NCBI GenBank assembly: GCA_004764695.1
Contig: SMSO01000006.1
Coordinates: 1,654,859-1,718,858 of the forward strand
Reading direction: 5' to 3'
DNA: 64,000 nt
Origin: Schizochytrium sp. TIO01
Taxonomy: Eukaryota > Sar > Bigyra > Thraustochytrida > Thraustochytriidae
Shown piece by piece: positions 13,001-26,548 of the stretch. The notes under the pieces were generated by a model, which worked only from the letters and a program-made list of their open reading frames with translations, was not told the DNA's origin and did not search any database. The first letter of the stretch is position 1. Each line of letters starts with the position of its first letter. Both the position numbers and the translations under genes were made by a program.

Positions 13001-14692
13001 TAGAAAATAGAAGGCCCACGTGTATCGAGTTGAATAGGGTTTTAAATGAAATAAGCCTGTCTGATCTTCGGTATGCGGCAAGGTAGTTCTTTCAAAAATA
13101 TAAAGAATGGTTCCACAAGGAAGATTTTAGAAAGTTTTTTTTTTTTTTCAATTTATTTAAAATAGCGTGTACACAAAATAGAAATAGAAGGTAAAGACAT
13201 AGAAGGTAGTGCGAATGGTTAATTGCTGGTTTAGACGAGTGAAGTGCCAGCCAAGAAAAGGACTTCCAAGCCACTAAACGGCCTCCTGAATGTGATAACT
13301 CTAGCTAGCTCTGACTGCCTTCAAACGGTGAAAAAACCATATTCTATTTGTCCTGTCTCATTTATTTATCTATTTATTTAAAATATAAATAAACAAATAA
13401 ATAAATGAATAAATATGAATAAACAAAACAAAGCAAAACTAAACTAAACTAAACTAAACCCAACCCAACGCAACTGTAGTCTCTTTGAGCAGAAGAAAAT
13501 AATGAAAGTTACACCCATCCTACTCATGAAATGGAGGCAGCGGCTAACAGAAATCAATGCATGAGAAGAGGTTGTCTCTGGCTTTTATTTATAAAATTCT
13601 AAGCAGTAAACTAGAAAAGGAACTTGGTAAAAGTGAGCGGACCTGGAGGTCTCCCTACAAGAAACCCGGCAAGTGGGTGTCTTTTTGGTGGCTCGTATAC
13701 ACGCAGTCGCTGCTGCGGGATCCTTTGCTGTCGATATAGGGGAGCTGTTCTATTACTTGCCATCATGATGAGAACAATACCACGATTTTGCATGTAATAG
13801 AGGCCTGTCGTTAGGATTTTGTAAGATTTACAGGGAATCTAAGAAGCGAGCACAGATAATGTTGCCAGCTCCTGACTCACTCACAGGGAGTCGTGCTATA
13901 TATCAATTGAATGTACCTTCTAGTGGCTGTTTACAACGACTACCTGCGATTCCGGCGAATTATATGAAAGTTTGGACTCGCAAGGCTCACTTGGAAATAG
14001 GGTATACACCAGCTAACATGTTGATTTAACGATTATTCGGCCGGGTGCTGTAACGCAAAGTATCATTAGGAATAAGAACCCAAAATCTCACCGAGACCAT
14101 CGCCTTTCGTTCCCAAGAGGGCGTGATCTATAAATCTGTACGCCTCTCTTCAGTTGCGTTGCCAAACACGAGTTTGATTAGGAAGAAAAATATTCTATAG
14201 AGACACATCATTTTAATTTCTGTCAAGACTCGGTTTGTTCTTGTTGCTCACTTGCTGGTGTTCCTATATGGGTAAAGATTAATCTTGGGTGTTTTCTAGT
14301 TCATGGATAGGGATTTTCTACTAACCAATGTTGGCCGTTTTTACAGATATTAGAAAAATCTTTAGTTCCGCATGATCATGAGCTTTACAATTTAGCAGCA
14401 TAGCAGCTTACTTTTAATTCGATCAAAGATTTAATCAGGAATTTCCAGATGATATTTTGAAAATCTGTGTTCTTATCTGCATCATCTACTATCTAGATGC
14501 AACTAGAGCAATAGCCATTGTTTGAATGCAAAGTAGGCAAAATAATAAAAGATGAATTCAACTATGCTTTGAGGTACGACAGCCCAAATGCAGTAAGGAT
14601 ATTAGCGCTCAACTTTTGGTATTGATTTTGCTTTGTATTTAAGAATTGTTAAAAGTTGGTTCTAGTATATTTTCTTCATTTGTGAGGTTACA

Positions 14693-15060
14693 TTTTGAAG
14701 AACAGCCAAATGTATCGCTGTTATATGAGGTCTACTACATTTGAGCCACTTTGATTTGAAGAACAGACAAATGTATCGATGTTATGTAAAGTCTACTGCA
14801 TTTGAGCTACTTTAATTTGAAGAGCAGACAAATATGATGTCTATTACATACATATTGCTGCATTTGGGCTATTGTATCTTGAAGAAGAGACAAACATAAT
14901 CTCTAATATACGTTTTGCATTTCGACCATTGCATCTTGAAGAATAGCCGAATTCGTCTCTATAATACATCTTGCATTTGAGCCATTGTTTCTTGAAGAAG
15001 AACTCAATTTATTTCCATCGTACATATTGCATTTCGACCATTGCTTCTTGAAGAATATCC
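14693..15060. repeat. Diverged minisatellite, about 60-bp period, six units
   Basis: The anchors TTGAAGAA(C/T)AG and GCATTT(G/C)(A/G)GCCA(T/C)T recur six times at spacings of about 57-64 bp. Units share the order TTGAAGAA, then ACAAAT or similar, then TCTA(T/C)(T/A)AC, then GCATTT. Divergence is high, so the array is old. Confidence 0.75.
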
Positions 15061-15138
15061 AAATTCTGAAAATGCCATGGCTTGAAGATTAGATCATACA
15101 AGAATCACTCTTGGTCTCAGTCTATTTGAAAAAAATAA

Positions 15139-15162
15139 GGGGGGGGGGGGGGGGGGGGGGGG
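15139..15162. repeat. Poly-G run
   Basis: An uninterrupted run of about 22 G, flanked by AATAAG and AGACG. It could form a G-quadruplex on the plus strand. Its exact length in the assembly is unreliable. Confidence 0.9.
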
Positions 15163-17199
15163 AGACGACTACATTTCTTTCCATGCACACAGAACAGGAG
15201 CAGCGTGTGTTATAGTGTAGAACTCAAAGATTCACAGAATGTAAAATCCGTCCAAAGTCGAAGCTTACAAGCGTTGCTGATGTCATTCATCGTAAGGATA
15301 TGATGCTAACATGAAAGCGCCATACATTCGAGTATTTCCAAAAATTCCTCGAGCGCTGGAGCGGTCTCAGGGTAGTTTAAGGCACATTTCTTAATGCAGC
15401 AGACAGGCGTCGAAGTGGTGGCAAGAGTGGCAAACAAGGGAGTTCTTGTTAAGTCTATCTTCACAGTAAAAAGATGCCTTTCGCCTTAGACGATCTTGGT
15501 CTTAGTTCATCAGACCTTTTGTTTTCTATTGCTTCGGGTCAAACTACCTTCACTGAGAAGCGTCGCACGTTCCCACTTACGCTCCTGGTCTGGCAGCCGA
15601 TCCAGCGAGCGCATGAAAACCAACCAACCAGCTAGCCGAAGTTTGGCAGCCAGCGTCACGCACTAGCTAGATCAAGTTTTTCACTGCACCCGCTTGACAA
15701 CACCACCACCCACCGACCCACCGCAACTTCACTCACTGTGAACTGTGTCCTTTTGTGACAAAGGTTTTGATAAAAGTCTGAGGATCAACTCTGTCACTTT
15801 AATGATTATTATTGCAAGTGCTAGTACGTGTGTACCGAGAACAAAAATAATCCCGTAGTAAGAGAGACAATTTTACTGCTTGAAGTCTTCAAAAAGAAAA
15901 GAAAAGATTGACGTGCCTGCTTTGACAGAGCAGACAAGACTAGCTAGAATAACTTGACGAAATCTTCTTCTTCTTCTTCTTCAAGCTCCTCTTTGCTCTA
16001 CTCCCTTGCGAAGTGATGCGCTTGCATCAGCCACGGCGAACGAAGCTTGTTTGCGGCGAAGTTCTTCCTCAGCTCGTTGAAAATGAAAGTATTTCGCTCT
16101 GGACCTGTTGCTTAAGCATGGGTAAGAGCGGCAGTAGCAGGAGGAGGGTTAGCAGGCTCAAAACGGGGCAAGATCGCTCGCTGATAGGGGAGGTACCTAA
16201 GGTACTACCTACCTACCTAAAAGAAAACGAAGCAGCGAAACAGGAAACCAAAACTGTCGTGGAGTGGCCCCGAAGAATGCTCGGCCCATTCGATCCAATC
16301 CAGGGTCGAACAGGCCAGCGATGAACTTTGAGGAAGAGGTCAAGTTATTCATGATGAGCTTTCGAGCTCGTTGATCAAACTTCATTTTCTGTCTTTCTTT
16401 CAAACTTTCTTTCTTACTTTCTTTCTGACTTTCTTTCAAACAAGCAATAAACTTAGGCTAAAGTAGAACAAAGTAAACTGAAAGCGAAATAGAATAAAAT
16501 AGAGTAAAATAGAGTAAACAGGAAGAGGAAAAAAATAAATTGAAACAAATTGAAACAAATTGAAACAAATTCGCTCACTCACTTTTACATCGTCCGTCGG
16601 TTTTGCTCTCTCCACGATTTGAGCGTACAGGAAAAAGGACTTCGATTGCGATTGATTGTTGGTGAGTTTGCGCAGCGGTTCATACCAATCTAATCGTTCG
16701 CCTTCCAGGCCAATCCAATCGGTCTCAGCAATTTAGCCCAAGCCACGCCACGCCAAGCCACGCCCTCCCTGGATGCGCCTTTTTCCTTCACAGCCGGCGA
16801 TCTTCTTTCTTCTCTCTATTGCCTGCAACATTACTCCTTAGGGGAAAAATTGGACTTCCTACGGCATACTCTTAGCAGCGCCTAAGTCGCACACTCTGTG
16901 TACTAACACCACAGAACCTGCCGGCGGCGGGGGCGCCTAGAACTGCCTAGCGCCGCCGGTAGCGCTCCGCGAGCAAGGCGTGCTGGAGAATGCACTGCGC
17001 AGCGCCTCGAAATCGTTATGCACGGCCAATTGACCGACGCCCTTCGAGGCCTGAGATGAGGAGCCCCTTGAAGCGCCGTTTAAGCGCCCCCCGGGGCTTA
17101 TAGGAGCAGGGTATCGGCAGATGCTTTGAGCCACTTCGCGGCGGCGTAGCAGCAGTAGGGGCCGCTACGATCAGCTGGGGTAGGCTGTTTAATTGAGAG

Positions 17200-17450
17200 C
17201 GCATTGCAGGGAATTAATGAACTGCATTGCAGAGAATCAATTGCATTACAAAGAACTGCATTACAGAGAACTGCATTATAGAGAACTGCATTACAGAGAA
17301 CTGCATTACAGAGAACTGCATTACAGAGAACTGCATTACAGAGAACTGCGTTGCAGAGAATTAATTGCATTACAGAGAATTAAATGTATTACAGAGAATT
17401 AAATGTATTACAGAGAATTAAATGTATTACAAAGAACTGCATCGCAGAGA
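17200..17450. repeat. 15-bp minisatellite (GAACTGCATTACAGA)n
   Basis: About 15 units of a 15-mer, with variants GAATTAAATGTATTACAGA near the right end. Because the period is a multiple of three it is open in several frames (LHYRE and LCNAV peptides); no gene is implied. Confidence 0.92.
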
Positions 17451-19613
17451 AGATGCAGGTGCGATAGACCGCCGAGGCGTGGCAAGAAGATGGCGGCGCA
17501 GGGATTGGCGATGGTGAAGGCATACCGTGCGGGCACCGCTGAGGAAAGGAGCATGGGCGACCGAGGGAGTAAGTTGCTGAGCGGAGGGCTCGCGTCGCGA
17601 ATTGACGCAGGATGATGTAATGCGATTTGCACTGGAATGAACGAATGAATGAACGAATTTTGGGCATTGAGGTGGCTCGCTCTGATCCACTTGGAGACAC
17701 TCACCCAAGACGCGAGCTTGCAAGAGAGAGACCTCTAAGACTTCATTGCAAAGTCGTGCAGGAGGCCTTTTCAATCCTTGCATCCCTCATTATACCTTCG
17801 GCATGCGAGAACCATTTCACAAACCTTGTTGCGGATGATACCCATCCTGTGTCCGTCTGGCCATTGAGTTGGATTTTGGGAGGCGGATTTCTGCGATGCA
17901 TGAAACCAAATGAGCAAGCTCCGTTTCCCATTGCGAATGAAATGCAATCTTTGGAGTTGAAGCCATCGAGCGAAGAGCAAGCTAGGTTTGGCTCCGCACA
18001 TCACAGGAGTTTATTCGTTCGTTCACATGTATGTTGCATGTTGCATGTTGCATGTTTTGGGTTTCTCACTTCTCCACCGCGACCCCAGAAGCTTTTTTGA
18101 ACCACTCCCCTGTGTAGGAAACTTGCAAGCTCAGCAGCGAAGATATCCCCAACGCGCCCAAAGACCGTGCAGAACACATAATTATGGCCATCATGTCAGT
18201 CAGACTTTCGACAACGACGCCGCCTCCACCATAATTGGAAGTGTCGTGTTGCTTGGGGCGCATGCAGTCCTCTGCAATGTGATTGATTGATTGATTGATC
18301 CATTCATACATTCATGTTCGTCTAGATAATGTAAAGTTGAAATCCAAGAGTGTTTGTAGAAAGGGGCGCACGCGTACGCCACTGCAGAAAAGCAAAGATA
18401 CTGTCATGGCCAAACTCGGCAGGATCTGTCGGCCATAACCTGGTCGACGTAGAGAATTGCCGAGGAAATGGCCGGGAGGGTCTCCGCCAGGACTGCGCGT
18501 GGCCTCTGCTACCGTCACGATGTCAGGCAGCCAGCCTCCGCGCAGCTACGAGTCGCGACACGATATCTGTCCGTATGCCGTCTCACGCCACGATCATCTC
18601 GCCGACCTGGAAGCTCTGGGTTCTTCCCCATCTTCTTTCCTACAGGGAAGCAAGGGAAGATAGCGAGCGAACGAACGAACTAATTCACAAACTAACTTAC
18701 TAATGAGCTAACGAAGAAGGGGGAAATGAAAACGCCAGCGAAGGGATCCATAGTTTCGCATTACTGACATTCTTCGCCATCGCCGTCGTGGAAAGATTGA
18801 ATTCCTCCGCCTCTTTTGCAGCAGATCTTGCAGCTTTCACGGACGAGTTCTTCGGTCCGGGCTGGCGTCTGTGCGGAATGCTCGTGTATCGACTGGCTGG
18901 AAGAGTGAGACTGTCTCGAGGTCCTTTGCGGAGCGAGGAACAGCAAAGCGAGCGTGCTAGCGCAGGCAATTCTTGCCGTCTCCCAGGAAGTTCGAAGGAA
19001 TCGCCTCCTCCGCATTGTTTGTTTATTTGTGTACTTTACATTATTATTTCGATCTTGTGATTTACAGAAAACAAACTAGTCATTGATGTTTTAAAAGAAT
19101 AGTATTGTTGTTTCAGAAATATCAATCTTTTTTTCTTTTTTTCTTTTTTAAATAAATTAAAACAGGATGGCAAAGAAGTTTTATTATTAATACTACTATT
19201 ATTTAAATCAATTCTTAAAATTTTAAAATTTCAAGTTCAGGTTAATTAAAACATTTACTTTATGAAATTATAAAGTGTTTTTTTACGGAAAATAAACGAA
19301 TTAAATAAAAATAGGAGAGGCTCTACAATTGTTTCAATTTTTATCTCTACCTTAGTAACCAAGTCAGTTAGGTACTACCACTCCTTTAGGAAAAGACAGA
19401 AGGAAAGCAGTCAATAAATTCAGTGGCTCAAAAGGAACAGCGCGAAGGAGGTCAATGAGCCAGACAAGAGCAGCGTGACTGTTACTGGCATCGAAAACAA
19501 GATCGCCAGGAAAGCTGTTTCCGCAGTCTGTCTGTCTGTCTCCGCCCTTTCAAAAAAAGAAGGAAAGAGAAGGAAAGAGAAGAAACAAAAGAAAAAGCTA
19601 GTGCGCTTCCTCT

Positions 19614-19638
19614 TTCTTTCTTTCTTTCTAACCTTCAA

Positions 19639-19677
<39 letters not shown>

Positions 19678-19678
19678 T
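19614..19678. repeat. (TTTC)n microsatellite
   Basis: Two TTTC tracts interrupted by AACCTTCAAC. Confidence 0.9.
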
Positions 19679-19984
19679 GAGCTCTTCATTGAAATTTCTT
19701 GAAAACGGACTCTTGAGCCTGAACGACTGCCTGCCTTTGAAGCTTTTGCGGCCGTCGACTGAGCTTCCGCACGGACCTCATCGCAACGGAGCATGGAGGC
19801 GCGCCTCCAGCTCTGTGTACATACGTATTAGTAGCTAGCTAGCTGGCTTGGGCCCACTCGCAGAGCAGGATTGCTTTGTTGCTGTTTTGCGCAAGAATGC
19901 TGCTTCTGAGCCATTACCTGCCCTTAGCTGCGGCCTAGCTGAGCCTGCTTCCCAGTAGGTAGTAAGTGGGTACCTATTAGAGAA

Positions 19985-19986
<2 letters not shown>

Positions 19987-20048
<62 letters not shown>

Positions 20049-20049
20049 A
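19987..20049. repeat. (GATT)n microsatellite
   Basis: About 15 perfect copies in the same orientation as those at 6.7 and 27.6 kb. Confidence 0.95.
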
Positions 20050-22044
20050 CGATCATGATCTTCAGAAAAGTTCTTTTTCCACTTTCTTCGAATGAGAGAA
20101 CGTTGATTGAGCATTTTTTCAATATTTTGTTTTTTAAAGGTGATTTAAAAAAATAACAATAATAAGAGTGAGTCTTTGAACATTACCCTGGAAAACTAAT
20201 TTATCTTCAAATTTTAAAATTAAAATTTATAAACGAGCACTTTTAAAACGTTTTTTCTTCGAATGAATAAAAGTAATCAAGAACGACAACAGAAAAAATC
20301 GCATTAAATACATGTTCCATTAAAAACACATATAAAGGCTTCTTCTTTACTACATTGAAAAACCAAAAAGTAGGTTTTATATGCTTCGCTGCGAAAAGTA
20401 ATCAAATCAATCCGCATCGATTGTTTAAAAAGGAGCGGAACACTTCTTCTTCGAGGAAATCGGGCAGAACTCCCAACCCAGGAGACGTAATATACAAATA
20501 GCAAACCCTTCGTGCTCTTCCGCTTCTTTCCGGCAGGATTCCTTCCTTCGCGCTCTGTTTTATTCCCTCTAACCCCTTCTCCACCTCCCTCTTGAGCTCA
20601 AACTTCGCGTCTTCCGAGTCAAGTTTATCGTCCAAACTCGAACGAGCTCACTAAACTTCATTGATTCATCCGCTCGCTCGAATCGAATAGGATCCTACTC
20701 CAGGTCTCCCACGACCCCCTCGGTACACACCCATGGCTAGCGCACCATTGGTGAGTCCTAGAGGTCTCGCTTCCTCTGCGATTCCACTATCTATGATGGA
20801 TCCATCCATTTATGTCTCTGTGCGAAAGGACCTTCTTCTTCACGGACTCCGGAGCAAGCGACGGCGGGCTGGCGGAAAGACCCTCTAAGCCGGCTCAGGC
20901 TGGGATCAAGGCGGTCTAAGGCCAACAGGCCAGCGCTTGCCTGCGCCTGCAGGCGAGTAGTGACTCTCTGCCGCGGGGGCGTCATTAGGGTCTCAAGGCC
21001 ACACTGTGGAAGTCCAGCGGTGCTGCTGTTGATGGGGCTCAGGATTTTCAACGCGCAGCGATTCCTGGAAGAGGGTAGGAGTCACCTAGGTGCCGGTAAT
21101 ACCCGCGGCGCCTCCCTATGGCTTTGCTTTTGCGTTGAAAGTTTTCGTAGTACTGAAGAAGAAGAAATGGGATGAGAATGATCAGAGAAAGTCAAAGTCA
21201 AAGTCAAAGTTCGAAGAAGTCGAAGAAGTCGAAGAAGAAGATGATGATACCTGCGATCGACCTCAGGACTTTAGATGGGTGACGACGGAGAGAACTGGAC
21301 CCCTCGAGGAAAGTTTCCAGCGAAGTCTTTAGGTTTGCGATCTTGGGTTTAGGCACCGGCACTTGCAGAAAGCCCTTGTCTTTTGAAACCTCGAGCCTTG
21401 GCCATCAGTTCAAGAGATCACTTCGAAGAAGCTAATAAACATGCAAATACGCAAGCAAGCGATCAGCTGAGGCTTTCTTTGGCACGTCGGCAATAAATAA
21501 GCTCTCAAGGCTCGACGTCGCTGCAAAGGATCTCTCTCTTTTCGTGTTTTTCTAAGCTGCCCCGTGCTGCGTTTGTGAAGCTGATGCGAGGAAGCCCCTC
21601 GCCAGCTCCGTGCCAGGCAAAGCCAAGCCGAGCCGAAGCCCTCAGCGGCCAACTCGAAGATGAAGATCGCCGTCGCTTCGCATCTGAAGCATCTAAAGCT
21701 TGCAGATTCATTCATTCATTCATTCATTCATTCCTCTGGAGCCCTGGTTCGTTGTGCTTGTTGTGGGAGCGAGCTCTGTTGAACAGCTCAGGCAGACGGC
21801 ACCGAGAGTATGCATAGCATACATCTTGTAAGCTCGTGGCACCGGTGGGCTGAGGTTTGCACGTGGTGGGCTGCCTTTAGCTTACTCCGTAATTCTTCGT
21901 GGGCCTTTGCTAAAGCCCGGGAGATGCGTCTTCTGATACCGAAGCCAGCTCAGGAGCTGAGTTCTTCAGCTGTTTGGCAGAAGTGATTGATGCCAATCAA
22001 TGCCTTTGCCCCATTTCCTTTCGTTTCGTTTTATGTGGTTTGGT

Positions 22045-22080
22045 TTTGTGTTGTGTTGTGTTGTGTTGTGTTGTGTTGTT
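22045..22080. repeat. (GTGTT)n pentamer array
   Basis: Six copies of GTGTT ending in TTGTTTTA. Confidence 0.9.
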
Positions 22081-22440
22081 TTACTTCGCACGGTTCTCAT
22101 GCCAAGGTTCCTATGAAATCGACAGACGAGCGACGGGCCAGCTCAGGCTCGGGAATTATGCGCAGCCATCATATTTGTAGGACTCGACAAGACAGATTGG
22201 CTGTCGAGGTGAGGAGCGCAGAGCAGAATTCAGGTGCCGCTTCAGGGCAGCAGCGGAGTAGCAGAAGAGGAGGTCTAAGGCGCCCACCGTTAGGGCTTGG
22301 TCTCCACTTGTCATGGCTTTAGGTTTCTTTCTCCTGCTCAAGTTCCTGGTCTTTTCAATTTCGCAGAGAAGAGAAGAATTTTTGTTTTTCTCTCGAGGTT
22401 TCCTCCTTTCGTGGCCTCATAAACAAAAACTTTAGGAGGA

Positions 22441-25400
22441 ACAATTAAGCGCACTTAGACTAGTAATTTTTTAATTCATTTTTTTTTTAAATTAAATTAA
22501 TAGATATTAGGTCCTACTGGTAGCAGTAATATCTGCTTTGTTTCTTCTATGAACATTATATTTCATTTAGCAAAATTTACTGCAGTTATCATAATTTATT
22601 TTAACCTAAAAGACGAAAAGGGAAAGCTGCTTGGGAATAATGTTGGAAAGGCAGCCCCGAGCGATCAGAACACTGGGGCCTTTTGCAGGCTCGCAAGCTT
22701 AATCTTGGCTGCCTACGTCAATAGCGCAAAAAATACATGCGCCTGCCCTCCTACGAGAGTCAATTTTAAGAGAATACATCACCAAACTTCTAAATTCACG
22801 AGAGCATCTTACCAACTACTGTTCTCCTTTAATCCTCCCACATCTATCCACCCGTCTCCACACGGCCCTTTGAGTTGCCTTCACTGCGTATTTTTATTTT
22901 TCATGCTGCTGTGAAAGCTCTTAGTGTTATCACTGTGTACCCTCGCAAATCAACTTTCACTAAATGTTGGAAAGCTCTTCGATATTCGCTGCAGCTAAGC
23001 AAATAGAAGAGACTGTACAGGAGATACCAAAGACTCGTCGCGGAGCGAGTCCTGTCGCCTTCTTTACCGTCGTCTTTCTGCCGTCCCGAAGGCCTTTGCA
23101 ACGGAAATCCACAGTGTCGAGGTACTAAAATGACTCCTCTCAAGTGTAATCTTGTACCTCTACTCAAACTGATTGTATTCCTACGTGTTTGAGTATGCAC
23201 TAGTCCTCTCATGGGTTGTTTGTTTGTTTGTTTGTTTGTTTGTTTGTTTCCTTCTTCTTCGTGTACACATTGATGCATAATTTTAATTAAATAAAAGTAA
23301 AAGGTAATAAAACAGGAGAAGAACTTGGGCAAGTTGAACGCGAAGAAAGAACTGATAACTCGTGACCACTCTATTTGTTTACTTGCGATCATCCACAACA
23401 GCGATCCTTATCAGCGAGTAGAAGGCGCTCATCTCGCTTTGTAGCAATCGCCACGGGTTTGGGTCCTCTTGCAGCCACATTGAGCACCTTAACAAACAAA
23501 CTTGGACGCGGCGCCGTAAGCTTCGAGTGTAAGGCGCTTGCACGGCTGCGTGGGTACTAAGTAGTAACAAGTGGTCACATTTGGACGAATGGTGGGTTTA
23601 CAGAGCTCCCTTGACGACTTCTTTTTCAGCAACAAGAAATCAAATCGCAATCCTCATCCTCTCGATGAATACCGAATGCAAATGAATCAATAATGCTCGA
23701 GGACATGTGAGGTATTCCATTCGGATTCTTGTCGATTTGCTGGTCAAAATGAATGCTCGTGGCCTTCCTTGCACGTTGCGAGCGCGAGAAGAGCTCTCCG
23801 TCGGCTGGCCCATTCGTTTCACCAAGTGCTCCTGCTGAAAAGCACGAAGCCGTGCTGCATGTTTTTCACGTGTGCCACTAAGTCCACGGCGATGCCGGAG
23901 AAGGACCCGAGCAGCTCGAGCAGCATTCCGCAGTGCAAAGACATGCTGCCGACCAAGACATCTTCTTGAAGAGAGAGAGGGAGAGAGAGAGCAGCAGCAG
24001 CAGATAGATCTCGAAGATACCAGAGGGCGTCAGAATGAGCGCACTGTGCAGATTGAGGAGCAGCACATCGAGATACATCGCGTCTTGCCAATCGCCAATG
24101 GCGCTTCTGCTTCTGCTTAGTCTCGTGGCTCTTATGTTTTTTGTTGTTTTTTTTGGTTTTTTAATGGAGGAAAATCGACGCGCAGCACAGCAGAAGAACA
24201 CCTTGTAACTGACAGCAGACAAATCGTTCCTTCGTGCTTGCTGGGAGCGACAGGCTCTGCAAGAAAGCATGCGTGGCAGCAGTTGACGCTCGTTCGCGCA
24301 GAGTGGAGAGTAGAGTTGCGGTGCGATGCAATTCATTTTACACGGTACTTTAACTAAAATGCTGTCGCCTCAAGGTCCAACCCACCCATTTGGAGTGCTA
24401 CTAGACCATACGCTGCATATGTGTAACCACTATTTTCTGGTTAGAACTTTAGCTCAGCTGCTACGTTGCGCTGTGTGGTGGAGGTGGTGGCTTGCTCCTT
24501 CACACAACTATCCCCACAGCGGCCATGATATGCTGATTAGGGATGTAACCCCTCACAGCGGCCTGCTGAGAGTACCCACACTCCTCCTGTAAGGTCGGTT
24601 AGCCTGCACAGTTTTCACTTAGGTAGAGTAGTCTTTCGTATCCCTTTCTTCCATTTACTATGGCAATCAGTAGACCCAGTTTGTGTCTATCATTATTGTT
24701 TGAATGTCTTTTTATTTATTTAAATTAAAAAAAAAAAAATAAACAATAAAAGCGAAGCTCCTCTGTCTTTCTGCCCAGTTGAAGCCAAAAGAAAAGGGGA
24801 AGCAAGGAAGGCGCGGGCTGCTTTGAGGTAAACAAGAAGCCAGGGAAAGCTACGTCGGTGTAGTGGCAAGCCTCTGAGCCCTTTTTCTGTTTGTCTGAAT
24901 TGTCTTTTTCTTTTCTTTTCTTTTTTGGTAACTCTGGCATGGCTATAGACAGACTTCTTGTTGCTATGTCATAAACACATGACTAGGTTATCTATTTTAG
25001 GCCTCTTCGGTGGTCCCATTGAGTGGGGTTTAAATAGGAAAGGATTGATTCTAACTTTCAGTTTAATGGGGTGAAAGCCTTGAGGTGCGCCGCATGTGAC
25101 TTAAGCGATTGGACAGCAAGAGAAGCAAAGAGCGTAAAATAGGTTATTTTATTTTTATTCTTTTAAATTAAAAACGATAGTAGGTGTCTGAGCATTTTTT
25201 GTTCTTGTCAATTTGTCAATTTGTATTTTTTAGGGGGAGGGGGGCTGGAAACGGAAGGACGGCAGTTAAGTTGCACGAGTTCGAGAGACCTTGAAACGAG
25301 GACCTTTCCACCAACCACTTTTGTTTTAGTTTGTTTCGAGTTGGTTGTAGGATGGTGACTTAAATAAACCGAAACGCGAAATGTTAGGCATCGATCGATA

Positions 25401-25800
25401 CTTTCTCTTTTTTTTTTTCTTTTTTTTTTCTTTTTTTTTCTTCTTTGTCTCCCTCTCTCTTGTTATTTTAAGAATAGCCTTTTCAACATATTATATTTAT
25501 ATATTTTTATTAGTTTTTTTTTTAATAGAAAAGACTCTGCCATTAAAATGATGAAAAAAGAAGGATTGAATGATCTACCTTCGTTCGAAATAAGAAATTT
25601 TTATTTATTTATTTTTTTCAAATGAGCTTCTCGACGCGTCAAAACGATCCGTCCAAACTGTTCTGGCACAACTGAGTCCTATCGAACACCTCGCATTCAT
25701 TATCTTCCCTTATTGGTCTGTTATTCCCGTTTCTTCCCTATTGCTTGTCAAACTCCTTTTTCCAAGTGCTTTTCCGAATGAAATTGATACCCAAATATCG
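22441..25800. other. Gene-less stretch, AT-rich with few repeats
   Basis: Contains short A/T-runs, (TTTG)n at 23217-23248 and T-rich tracts at 25400-25440. ORFs at 22549-22914 and 24326-24592 have no recognisable features. Confidence 0.35.
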
Positions 25801-26548
25801 ATGACGATTGACTGACTGAAGTTTGAGTATTCCTTGAAGCTTAAAATGCTCTGCCCGAAGAAGAACACGATCAGGATTGATCACCTTTCGCTCCTAATTC
25901 GGCACTCCGCATCGTCTTCTTCATACATATACAGTAAAAGGACAGAACAACCCTTTGTGCATTCATTTTCACGCCCACACCATAACGAAATGCATTCAGT
26001 TCCATTCATCCATCCATCCATCGATCAATCAATCAATCATTACCTTCAGAATCAATCGCACAACGCCGCCTACACAGTGACTCTACACACTGCTGTTTCA
26101 CAGATAACGATCAAGTACAAATGAAAAGAACCGGGACTTCTTTCTCTCTCTCATTTCGCTCACCGGGTAGTTGCTACCAAAGAATGAATCCCCATTGATC
26201 TCTAACCCGTTTTCTTTTCTTTTTTAGTTCTTTTAAATTAAAAATACTATTTAGAAAGCCTTTTATTTTAAAAATAATAAAAACTAATAAAAACTTGCAC
26301 CGCTGTGCCCTTTTTCTCATTTTATCTTCAACAACTGACATCTTTGCTTCGTGCCTATCCGCAACAGGTCAAAGTGCATCTTCGCAGACCATCATCCTCG
26401 AAAGCAAGCAAATCAACCCAAACCAAAGCGAAGCGAAGCCTGTCCTCGATGCCTGTTTTGCTGCTGCTGCTGCTCTCGGCCCACGGCCCATCGCGCTCGT
26501 TCTTTCGCTGCGTCTCCGCATCCCTCCGCTGCCTCGAGTTAAATTAGT

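Larger units (their letters stand above)
12601..15560. other. AT-richer unique stretch, few microsatellites
   Basis: Little low-complexity sequence apart from short A/T tracts, the diverged tandem array at 14.7 kb and a G-run. No ORF over 60 codons looks coding. In texture it resembles the 36-44 kb region. Confidence 0.4.
15561..22440. other. Gene-less stretch, mixed GC islands and repeats
   Basis: GC-rich patches (16.7-17.2, 17.45-19.0, 20.8-22.3 kb) alternate with AT-rich pieces (19.0-19.4, 20.1-20.4 kb). Short ORFs in the patches lack domain-like features or begin with GTG or TTG only. Spliced genes cannot be excluded. Confidence 0.35.

Noticed and set aside
17098-17402. LHYREL and LCNAV repeat proteins
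   Set aside because: 15-bp minisatellite read in frame; no sequence of different character continues the frame.
22549-22914. 121-codon ORF in AT-rich sequence
   Set aside because: No domain or bias, and it ends in a Cys/Phe-rich random-looking tail; consistent with chance.
24326-24592. 88-codon plus-strand ORF
   Set aside because: Composition (many Trp, His, Cys) looks random and no feature supports coding.
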